Below, piece by piece: positions 56,564 to 64,000 of a stretch of 64,000 nt of DNA. Position 1 is the stretch's first letter. The number at the start of each line of letters is the position of its first letter. The translations under genes were made by a program, and so were the position numbers. Below the pieces are notes generated by a model, which saw nothing but the letters and a program-made list of their open reading frames with translations, had not been told where the DNA came from and searched no databases. Origin of the DNA: Gayadomonas joobiniege G7 (GTDB taxonomy: Bacteria; Pseudomonadota; Gammaproteobacteria; Enterobacterales; Alteromonadaceae); contig NZ_AMRX01000001.1 in NCBI RefSeq assembly GCF_000300815.1, positions 558,001 to 622,000 of the forward strand, read 5' to 3'.

Positions 56564-59500
56564 CGTCATTCTCCACTCTTTGGTTCTTTTTTCGCTCAAT
56601 AATTTTAAACACCACAACAAAAAATACAGGGACAAAATAGATGGCTAAAAAGGTTGCAGAGAACATGCCCCCAAATACCCCAGTACCTATTGCATTTTGG
56701 CTACCAGAACCAGCACCAGACGATAAGACTAACGGCGTAACCCCTAACATAAAGGCCATTGAGGTCATAATAATAGGGCGTAGACGTAGTCTTGCCGCTT
56801 CTATCGCTGCTTCAATAACACCCATGCCTTTTTCATGTAAAGCTTTAGCAAACTCGACAATCAAAATAGCATTTTTAGCTGAAAGGCCGATTGTCGTTAA
56901 TAAACCAACCTGAAAATACACGTCGTTAGACAAGCCGCGACCTAATGCAAAACTTACAGCGCCTAATACACCAAGGGGAACCACCATCATAACAGCAAAA
57001 GGCACACTCCAACTTTCGTATAAAGCTGCTAAGCATAAAAAGACCACTAAAATAGAAAGTGCATATAAAAAGGGTGCTTGATCGCCAGACTCTTTTTCTT
57101 GGCGTGAAATACCTGACCATTCAAACCCATAGCCTGCAGGTAATTTTGCGGCTAATTCGGTCATTGCCAGCATCGCATCACCAGAACTGAGCCCTGGTGC
57201 GGCTTGCCCCATGATTTGAGTAGATGAAAACCCATTGTAACGCTCAAGTCGCGGCGAACCATAAATCCAGCGACCGCTTGCAAAAGCACTCATAGGCACC
57301 ATTTCACCCTGATTGTTTTTAACATACCAATGATCAAGGTCTTCCGGCATCATGCGGTATTTTGCATCCGCTTGCACATAAACTCGTTTGACACGGCTAC
57401 CATCGACAAAGTCATTGACATAAGTAGATGCCCAAGCTGTGTTAATGGTTTCGTTAATCGTGCTGACAGAAACACCTAACGCTAAGGCTTTTTGTTGATC
57501 AATATCAATTTTAAATTGAGCAACATCATTTTGGCCATTGGGTCGTACACCGGCTAAACGAGGATCTTGTGAAGCCATGCCTAATAGCTGATTACGCGCC
57601 TGCATTAGCTTGTCATGCCCTTGGCCGCCCAAATCCTGCAATTGAAAATCAAAACCTGAAGCGTTGCCGAGTTCACTAATTGCAGGTGGCACAAAAGCAA
57701 ATACCATAGCTTCTTTAATTTGCATAAAGTAACCCATAGCTCGCCCTGCAAGTGCTTGAACATGTTGCTCCGGTTCAGTCCGCACGTCCCAATCTTTTAA
57801 CCGTACGAATACGATACCGTTATTTTGACCACGACCGCTAAAGCTAAAGCCGATAACCGAAAAGACAGACTCTACGTTGGCTTTTTCCTGCTCTAAATAA
57901 AAGCTTTCTATGCCTTCCATTACTTCTGAGCTGCGTTCTTGGCTGGCCCCTTGTGGTAGGGTCATTTGGGTAAACATAATGCCCTGGTCTTCATCCGGTA
58001 AAAATGAAGTTGGTAGACGGGTAAATAAAAATGCTAACACACCCACTAGTGCAAGATATAATAGCAGCATGCGAATGGTGCGTTTTAAAATACCATTTAA
58101 GCGCCCCTGATAACCTTTTGTTAAGCTATCAAAAACACGATTAAACCAAGCAAAAAAGCCACGTGACGGTTTATCTTCATTGGTCACTGGTTTAAGCAGC
58201 GTGGCACAAAGGGCAGGGGTTAGGGTCAATGCAACGATCACTGACAATACCATGGATGAAACAATAGTGATCGAGAACTGACGGTAAATAACCCCAGTAG
58301 AGCCACCGAAAAACGCCATAGGCACAAAAACAGCTGATAACACCATAGCAATGCCAATCAGTGCCCCAGTGATCTGTTGCATAGATTTACGAGTTGCCTC
58401 ACGCGGGGAAAGCCCCTCTTCATGCATGACACGCTCAACATTTTCAACAACTACGATAGCATCATCAACCAGCAAACCTATCGCCAATACCATACCAAAC
58501 ATGGTCAATGTATTAATTGAAAAACCACAAGCCCAAATAATGCCAAAAGTACCTAACAACACCACGGGCACTGCAATGGTTGGAATGATGGTTGCTCTAA
58601 AGTTTTGTAAAAATAAATACATCACCAAGAACACCAAAATAATGGCTTCGATTAAGGTTTGTACGACCCCTTCAATCGATAGCTTAACAAAGGGTGTCGT
58701 ATCATATGGATAAACTGTTTTTATGCCGGCTGGAAAAAAAGGTTCTAACTCGGCAATTTTTTCTCGTACAGCCGCCGCTGTTTCTAGTGCGTTAGCACCG
58801 GAAGCGAGTGAGATCCCTAAACCTGCGGCCGGCATATCATTATATTCACCCGTAATTTGGTAGTTTTCTCCACCGAGTTCTACCCGAGCAATATCACCCA
58901 CTCGCACGGTCGCTCCATCAGGCTGGGTTTTTATTATGATATTGGAAAACTCTTGCGGCGTATTTAAGCCGGTTTGCACAATAATGCTGGCACTGATTTG
59001 TTGGCCTTCAACGGCTGGCATGCCACCCAACTCACCAGCCGCGATTTGTGCATTCTGGGTTCGGATTGCAGCTATAATTTCGCTGGTCGTGACTTGATAT
59101 TGATTCATTTTAATGGGGTTTAACCAGACCCGCATCGCATACTGAGAACCAAAAAAGTTGATTTGACCAACGCCATTAACGCGGCTGATTTGGTCTTGCA
59201 CATTACTGGCAATATAGTCAGAGATATCGATTCGGCTAAAGCGACCATCTTCAGAATAAAAACCAACAACCATCAAAAAACCAGAAGATGATTTAGTCAC
59301 TTGAATACCGTTTTGTTGAACCTGGGAAGGCAACAAAGGCATCGCTGTTTGTAGTTTATTCTGCACTTGAACCTGAGCAATATCTGGGTCTGTGCCCGAA
59401 TTAAAAGTTAGTGTGATAGAGGCATTACCAGACGAATCACTGGTCGAAGATATGTACTGCACACCGTCAATACCTGTTAGTTTTTGCTCGATCACCTGCA

Positions 59501-59684
59501 CTACAGTATCTTCAACCACTTTAGCTGCGGCACCTGGATAGTTTGCAGAAATCGTTACACTGGGTGGCGCAACATTGGGATACTGAGAAATTGGCAAGCC
59601 GGTGATCGACAAAGCGCCGCCCAGCATAATTAAAATTGCCATTACCCAGGCGAGTACTGGGCGTTCTATAAAACTCTTAGCCAT
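56556..59684 (-). CDS. acrB: RND efflux permease, AcrB/MexB type (HAE1 family)
   Basis: 1042 residues, the length of AcrB (1049). Twelve membrane helices in two halves with two large periplasmic loops each. The proton-relay motif [18 protein letters not shown] with both Asp residues is in helix 4. [23 protein letters not shown] is the standard HAE1 start. Middle gene of a periplasmic adaptor-permease-channel operon on the minus strand, 5 bp after the adaptor. Confidence 0.95.
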   Translation of the reverse strand: MAKSFIERPVLAWVMAILIMLGGALSITGLPISQYPNVAPPSVTISANYPGAAAKVVEDTVVQVIEQKLTGIDGVQYISSTSDSSGNASITLTFNSGTDPDIAQVQVQNKLQTAMPLLPSQVQQNGIQVTKSSSGFLMVVGFYSEDGRFSRIDISDYIASNVQDQISRVNGVGQINFFGSQYAMRVWLNPIKMNQYQVTTSEIIAAIRTQNAQIAAGELGGMPAVEGQQISASIIVQTGLNTPQEFSNIIIKTQPDGATVRVGDIARVELGGENYQITGEYNDMPAAGLGISLASGANALETAAAVREKIAELEPFFPAGIKTVYPYDTTPFVKLSIEGVVQTLIEAIILVFLVMYLFLQNFRATIIPTIAVPVVLLGTFGIIWACGFSINTLTMFGMVLAIGLLVDDAIVVVENVERVMHEEGLSPREATRKSMQQITGALIGIAMVLSAVFVPMAFFGGSTGVIYRQFSITIVSSMVLSVIVALTLTPALCATLLKPVTNEDKPSRGFFAWFNRVFDSLTKGYQGRLNGILKRTIRMLLLYLALVGVLAFLFTRLPTSFLPDEDQGIMFTQMTLPQGASQERSSEVMEGIESFYLEQEKANVESVFSVIGFSFSGRGQNNGIVFVRLKDWDVRTEPEQHVQALAGRAMGYFMQIKEAMVFAFVPPAISELGNASGFDFQLQDLGGQGHDKLMQARNQLLGMASQDPRLAGVRPNGQNDVAQFKIDIDQQKALALGVSVSTINETINTAWASTYVNDFVDGSRVKRVYVQADAKYRMMPEDLDHWYVKNNQGEMVPMSAFASGRWIYGSPRLERYNGFSSTQIMGQAAPGLSSGDAMLAMTELAAKLPAGYGFEWSGISRQEKESGDQAPFLYALSILVVFLCLAALYESWSVPFAVMMVVPLGVLGAVSFALGRGLSNDVYFQVGLLTTIGLSAKNAILIVEFAKALHEKGMGVIEAAIEAARLRLRPIIMTSMAFMLGVTPLVLSSGAGSGSQNAIGTGVFGGMFSATFLAIYFVPVFFVVVFKIIERKKNQRVENDDE

Positions 59685-59689
59685 AGCTT

Positions 59690-60844
59690 TTATTGTCCTT
59701 TTTGCCCATTCAGGTCAACAACGTTTGGGTTAACTTGCATTTGTGGCTGAACTTTTTGTAAACCTGTCACCATGACTTTATCACCCGCTTGTAAACCACT
59801 TTTTACCAGCCAGTTTTGACCCATTGCACGGTCTAGTTGCACCACTTTAGGGGCCACCTTATTCTCATTGTTTACAGTAAAAACACTGGCTTCGCCTGTA
59901 GGGGTAAACATGACTGCTTTTTGTGGTAACAAAATAGAGTTTTTACGAATTCCAAAATCTAAACTGACACGGGCAAACATGCCGGGTAAAATCACTTGCT
60001 CTTTGTTCGCAAATTCGGCTCTAACCGTCAACGTATCTGCTAAACTACTCACTTGAACTTCACTAAATAAAATTTCACCGTCGCTGGCAACCGTCTGATC
60101 ATTAAGAATTAATTTGGCTTTTTGGCCACTTTGTTGTAACTCGCCTGATTTAAAACGACTTTTGATGTCTTGCATGGTTTTGCTTGGGATCACAGCATCA
60201 AAATAGATAGGGTTGAGCTGAGTGATGGTGGCTAAGACTTGACTTTGTCCCGCGCTGACCAAAGCCCCTTCAGTGACACTAGATTTACTAATCTGGCCGC
60301 TGATAGGCGCCAGTACTTTGCTAAACTCTAATTGCTTTTCAGCACTTTCTAACTGGGCTTTAGCAACGGCTAACTGAGCTTTGAAACCATCAACACTGGC
60401 CTGCGTTTGATCTAATTGTTGCTGACTAACGGCTTTGCTTTGTATTAGGTTTTTGTATCGTTTTAAATCGCGCTCAGCGTTTTCTAATTGAACTTGAATA
60501 CTGCGAACTTGTGCTTTAGCGGTATTAACGTCTGCTTTATACAGCGTGTCATCAATTTGGTATAAGGTTTGGCCAGCTTCAACCTGGCTGCCTTCAGTAA
60601 AGTGACGCTTAGTAATAATACCTGATACTTGTGGACGAACTTGAGCAACCGCTTTTGCAACTGCACGGCCGGGCAACTCTTGGTTAAATACAAGGTCTTC
60701 GGTTTTTAGTTCAACCACATCTACCGCTTGTGGTGGTCTTTGCTGTTGTTGTGCTTGCTCATCTTGAGCCGATCCATCGCTGCAGGCGGCCATTAAACTG
60801 CTGACGGACAAAGCTAAAAAAAGCGTCCTAAATGTTTTTTTCAT
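59690..60844 (-). CDS. acrA: RND efflux periplasmic adaptor lipoprotein, AcrA type
   Basis: 384 residues. Lipoprotein signal with lipobox LMAACS, then the membrane-fusion layout: beta-barrel edge and lipoyl halves ([27 protein letters not shown] and [23 protein letters not shown]) around a coiled-coil hairpin (about 95-165), ending in the membrane-proximal domain ([17 protein letters not shown]). It bridges AcrB and the outer-membrane factor. First gene of the operon, divergent from acrR with a palindromic operator between. Confidence 0.95.
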   Translation of the reverse strand: MKKTFRTLFLALSVSSLMAACSDGSAQDEQAQQQQRPPQAVDVVELKTEDLVFNQELPGRAVAKAVAQVRPQVSGIITKRHFTEGSQVEAGQTLYQIDDTLYKADVNTAKAQVRSIQVQLENAERDLKRYKNLIQSKAVSQQQLDQTQASVDGFKAQLAVAKAQLESAEKQLEFSKVLAPISGQISKSSVTEGALVSAGQSQVLATITQLNPIYFDAVIPSKTMQDIKSRFKSGELQQSGQKAKLILNDQTVASDGEILFSEVQVSSLADTLTVRAEFANKEQVILPGMFARVSLDFGIRKNSILLPQKAVMFTPTGEASVFTVNNENKVAPKVVQLDRAMGQNWLVKSGLQAGDKVMVTGLQKVQPQMQVNPNVVDLNGQKGQ

Positions 60845-60919
60845 GCTAAAACCCCAATAATTGTATTTTTAATACAATAAATAAAATTAATGACAACTTA
60901 ATTGTGAATTAAAAATTTA

Positions 60920-60944
60920 TACATACATTCATGAATGTTTTGTA
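60920..60944. promoter_or_regulatory. AcrR-type operator between acrA and acrR
   Basis: TACATACATTC followed by ATGAATG and a TTTTGTA end forms an imperfect palindrome that closely matches the E. coli acrAB operator bound by AcrR, which starts TACATACATT and has TGAATGT in the centre. It lies in the 166-bp divergent region, 76 bp before the acrA start and 67 bp before the acrR start. Confidence 0.75.
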
Positions 60945-61010
60945 TAATACCCGAAATTTACTTAAGCTTGCAATTGGCCCCTGTTATTTTTTATTTAGGT
61001 AGGTAAAAAA

Positions 61011-61640
61011 GTGGTTCGAAAAACACGCGAAGAAGCGTTAGAAACAAAAAATCTATTATTAGATGCGGCAGAAACCGTGTTTTACAACAAAGGTTTTTCC
61101 AGCACCACCTTAATGGATGTTGCTAATGAAGCCGGTATGACCCGTGGTGCGATTTATTGGCATTTTAAAAATAAATCTGATTTATTCGAGGCCATGGTCG
61201 AGCGAGTTAAAATGCCGCTTGAAAGTATTTTTGACGAATCAACGGCAGACAGTGAAACCCAGCCATTAGCGCGGTTACGCGAATTTTCATTGCATTTTTT
61301 AAACAAACTGGCGGTTGATAAACGGCAACAAAGAGTGTTCACAATAATGTTGTATCGTTTTGAAATGTCAGGGCAAAGTGAATTGGTAGAAGAAAGAGCC
61401 AAAGAGTCGTTTTTACGGGTAGAAAAGCGTCTGTTTAGAGCGTTAAAAAATGCGGTAGAGCGTGGTGAGTTGCCTGCCAATACAGACATAAAAACAGCGG
61501 TTTGTTATAACCATGCTTTTTTTACTGGCATTATTCATAATTTTTTATATATGCCAGCAAACATGGATTTAAAAAGTCTAGCAACCAGTTTGGTCAATAC
61601 ACACTTCCAATCATTGATTAATAACCCACCACTAAAATAA
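61011..61640 (+). CDS. acrR: TetR-family repressor of the AcrAB-type pump
   Basis: 209 residues from a GTG preceded by GGTAGG. N-terminal TetR helix-turn-helix (about 10-57: LLLDAAETVFYNKGFSSTTL, MDVANEAGMTRGAIYWHFKNKSDLF) very similar to AcrR/TtgR. The C-terminal ligand pocket is helical (TQPLARLREFSLHFL, FTIMLYRFEM). It is divergent from acrA and should repress the pump until a substrate binds. Confidence 0.92.
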   Translation: MVRKTREEALETKNLLLDAAETVFYNKGFSSTTLMDVANEAGMTRGAIYWHFKNKSDLFEAMVERVKMPLESIFDESTADSETQPLARLREFSLHFLNKLAVDKRQQRVFTIMLYRFEMSGQSELVEERAKESFLRVEKRLFRALKNAVERGELPANTDIKTAVCYNHAFFTGIIHNFLYMPANMDLKSLATSLVNTHFQSLINNPPLK

Positions 61641-61641
61641 A

Positions 61642-61665
61642 AAAACCGCGCCGAAGCGCGGTTTT
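61642..61665. terminator. Bidirectional terminator between acrR and amtB
   Basis: AAAACCGCGC-CGAA-GCGCGGTTTT, a perfect 10-bp stem with a tetraloop and A/T runs on both sides, between convergent genes. Confidence 0.92.
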
Positions 61666-61686
61666 GGAACGTCTCATGTTTTTTGG

Positions 61687-62952
61687 TTATTTGCTATTTT
61701 TAGCAAATTCAGGGTAGGCTTCGATACCACACTCAGCAATATCCACACCTTCATATTCTTCTTCTTCGCTGACACGGATACCCATGACGGCTTTCAGAAT
61801 GCTCCAGACAACCAAGCTAGCAACAAATACCCATACAAAGATAGTTACAGCGCCTAATAATTGGTCACCGAAGTTAGCACCATCGTTAGTAATAGGGACT
61901 AATAATAAACCTAATAAGCCAACAACACCGTGAACTGAGATAGCACCGACTGGATCATCAATTTTTAACTTGTCTAAAGTTAAGATTGAGAACACTACTA
62001 AGATACCACCTAAACCACCGAAGATAGTGGCTTCTAAAGCACTAGGTGTTGACGGTTCAGCTGTGATAGCAACTAGACCAGCTAACGCACCGTTTAATGC
62101 CATGGTTAAGTCTGCTTTTTTGAATAAGATGCGGGCAGTAATTAAGGCTGCAATGGCACCACCAGCTGCGGCTGCGTTTGTATTTAAAAATACCATAGCA
62201 ACTGAGTTCGCGTTGGCGATATCGCCTAATTTTAAAACAGAACCACCGTTAAAGCCGAACCAACCCATCCATAAGATGAAAGTACCTAAAGTAGCTAATG
62301 GCATGTTCGCACCTGGGATCGCATTGGCACGACCGTCGGCAGAATATTTACCTTTACGAGCACCTAGTAATAATACACCCGCTAATGCTGCAGCAGCACC
62401 TGCCATGTGAACAATACCTGAACCAGCAAAGTCAGAAAAATCACCTAAACTGAATAAACCAAATACTTCTTGGCCACCCCAAGTCCAGCTACCTTCTAAT
62501 GGGTAGATAAAACCAGTCATAACCACTGCAAACGCTAAAAACGCCCACAGTTTCATACGCTCAGCAACTGCACCAGAAACAATTGACATTGCAGTTGCAA
62601 CAAAAACAACTTGGAAGAAGAAGTCAGAAGCACCAGAATAAATAGAGCCCCCTTCAAAACCGTCTTCGCGACCTGCAAAATCACTTAAAGTAGAAGCTAC
62701 GTCAACATCAGCGATGCCGCTTAGGAAGATGTTTCCACCGTACATGATAGCGTAACCGCAAACTAAGTACATGGTGCAAGAAATCGCAAATAACGCGACG
62801 TTTTTAGTTAAAATTTCGGTGGTGTTTTTTGAGCGAACTAAACCCGCTTCCAGCATTGCAAAACCTGCGGCCATCCACATGACTAGCGCGCCACAGACCA
62901 GGAAATAGAAGGTATCCATTGCATACTGCAAGTGAAATACATTGTTTTCCAT
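61687..62952 (-). CDS. amtB: Ammonium transporter AmtB
   Basis: 421 residues with eleven to twelve membrane helices. GSWTWGGQEVFGL, DFAGSGIVHMAGAAAALAG (the twin-His pore His is in VHMAG) and GVVGLLGLL match Amt proteins. It conducts ammonia/ammonium through the inner membrane and is gated by GlnK. A 35-bp gap separates it from glnK upstream, and both are read from a sigma-54 promoter. Confidence 0.96.
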   Translation of the reverse strand: MENNVFHLQYAMDTFYFLVCGALVMWMAAGFAMLEAGLVRSKNTTEILTKNVALFAISCTMYLVCGYAIMYGGNIFLSGIADVDVASTLSDFAGREDGFEGGSIYSGASDFFFQVVFVATAMSIVSGAVAERMKLWAFLAFAVVMTGFIYPLEGSWTWGGQEVFGLFSLGDFSDFAGSGIVHMAGAAAALAGVLLLGARKGKYSADGRANAIPGANMPLATLGTFILWMGWFGFNGGSVLKLGDIANANSVAMVFLNTNAAAAGGAIAALITARILFKKADLTMALNGALAGLVAITAEPSTPSALEATIFGGLGGILVVFSILTLDKLKIDDPVGAISVHGVVGLLGLLLVPITNDGANFGDQLLGAVTIFVWVFVASLVVWSILKAVMGIRVSEEEEYEGVDIAECGIEAYPEFAKNSK

Positions 62953-62987
62953 TGTCGTCTCCTAAAATTTATTTATTAAATTATTTA

Positions 62988-63338
<351 letters not shown>

Positions 63339-63373
63339 CTAAGTAGTTTTATTGAATTGGCAAAGTCTTTCTT

Positions 63374-63388
63374 ACAATTGCTGTGCCA
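63374..63388 (-). promoter_or_regulatory. Sigma-54 promoter of glnK-amtB
   Basis: Minus strand reads TGGCAC-AGCAA-TTGT, matching TGGCAC-N5-TTGC except the last base. Predicted start near 63362, about 36 bp before the glnK ATG. Confidence 0.7.
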
Positions 63389-63450
63389 ATATTGTTTTTA
63401 TCTTTAAAATCAATGCACTACATTAGCAGGTTTGCTTTTTTTATTTTTTT

Positions 63451-63539
63451 TGCATCTTTTTGGTGCGGTGAAAAAGACATCAGGCACAAGATTGGTGAGA
63501 AAAACAGCTAAGCAAAAAATTATGCACCGAAGCGATGCG
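63451..63539 (-). promoter_or_regulatory. NtrC-like sites upstream of glnK
   Basis: Three imperfect matches to TGCAC-N7-GTGCA: TGCAT-N7-GTGCG (63451-63467), GGCAC-N7-GTGAG (63483-63499) and TGCAC-N7-ATGCG (63523-63539), spaced 32 and 40 bp, at enhancer distance from the sigma-54 promoter. Confidence 0.5.
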
Positions 63540-63609
63540 CTGTGCTGCTTTGATTTGGCTAACTTTTTAAGTATCATGTACTAAAATTGTTAACACTTAA
63601 GGCCTGTAA

Positions 63610-64000
63610 ATGCCAGAGTTACCCGAAGTAGAAGTGACCCGCATGGGGGTTGAACCCTGGTTACTGAATCAACAGATAGAGTTGGTTAATCTGTTCCACA
63701 AAACATTAAGATGGCCTTTGTCAACTGAGTTATATCAGCTCAAAGGACAAACAGTTAGCTCAGTTGAGCGGCGAGCAAAATATTTATTAATTCGAACTCA
63801 AAGCTACATTGTGCTTATTCATTTAGGGATGTCTGGTAAGCTTTGTGTGGTGGATAAAGACCAACCTAGGATTAAACATGACCACTTTACGATTGAACTC
63901 GCGTCGGGTAAAAGTTTGCGATTAAATGATCCGCGCCGCTTTGGTGCAGTTTTATTGTTCCATTCACAGGCTGAGTTGAACCAACACATGCAAAACTTAG
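63610..64000 (+). CDS. mutM: Formamidopyrimidine-DNA glycosylase (3' truncated by window edge)
   Basis: The frame opens with MPELPEVEVTR, in which Pro2 is the catalytic nucleophile and Glu3 the proton donor of Fpg/MutM. KYLLIRT, HLGMSGKL and LRLNDPRRFGA follow. 130 codons are visible of an expected 270 or so; the zinc-finger half lies beyond the window. It removes 8-oxoguanine from DNA. It is divergent from glnK. Confidence 0.96.
   Translation, partial: MPELPEVEVTRMGVEPWLLNQQIELVNLFHKTLRWPLSTELYQLKGQTVSSVERRAKYLLIRTQSYIVLIHLGMSGKLCVVDKDQPRIKHDHFTIELASGKSLRLNDPRRFGAVLLFHSQAELNQHMQNL

Overview
The window is a chromosomal segment of an AT-rich gammaproteobacterium. The gene content and order (ponA-pilMNOPQ-aroKB-damX-dam-rpe, uvrA near ssb, glnE, glnK-amtB, acrAB-OMF) fit the Alteromonadales, probably a marine Alteromonadaceae relative; this placement is inferred from synteny and protein character, not from a search. 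Almost all the DNA is coding. There are no rRNA or tRNA genes, no CRISPR array, no prophage and no insertion sequence.

Layout. 1-6237: the 3' part of gyrB, an Aer-like aerotaxis receptor, recQ and a HigA-like repressor without a toxin. 6344-12257: ubiD, a small 2Fe-2S ferredoxin and a flavin reductase, followed in the same direction by a signalling set (a lone receiver, a 7TMR-DISM protein with decayed GGDEF and EAL domains, and a pseudo-receiver/Hpt protein). 12303-26262: engB, mrcA (PBP1a), the type IV pilus set pilMNOPQ, aroK-aroB-damX-dam, a DUF2970 protein, a TorF-family porin and rpe. 26348-31276: uvrA divergent from yajR-ssb with a LexA box between them. 31413-35640: an accessory stretch with an RlaP-like nucleotidyltransferase, a truncated PIN-like gene, an attC-like hairpin, a CoiA-like nuclease, an uncharacterised nuclease-fold protein and several inverted repeats. 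35668-41008: a TonB-dependent siderophore receptor with a Fur-like site, a MipA/OmpV protein, a DUF1080 glycoside-hydrolase-like protein and a REC-REC-GGDEF diguanylate cyclase. 41215-48269: an MFS transporter, DUF2937, a thioredoxin-like protein, a spermidine-synthase-fold methyltransferase, a YiiD/FabY-type GNAT-hotdog protein and glnE.

48321-54154 is a seven-gene cluster related to E. coli yjfIJKL: a lipoprotein, a double DUF350 membrane protein, a membrane-anchored spermidine synthase, DUF2170 (YjfI), a PspA homologue (YjfJ), DUF2491 (YjfK) and a small basic protein. It has an internal promoter carrying two copies of a GACAT-N3-ATGTC palindrome. It is the best candidate here for a poorly understood system. 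54171-61640: DUF3016, a LETM1-like protein, and an AcrAB-type RND pump with outer-membrane factor and a divergent AcrR-type repressor whose operator is readable. 61687-64000: amtB, glnK and the 5' part of mutM.

Regulatory reading. torF and glnK-amtB both have sigma-54 -24/-12 elements with NtrC-like palindromes upstream, so they probably share a nitrogen-limitation regulon. The other readable control sites are LexA (uvrA/yajR-ssb), AcrR (acrAB), Fur (siderophore receptor), a palindrome in front of the HigA-like gene, and the twin palindromes of the PspA cluster.
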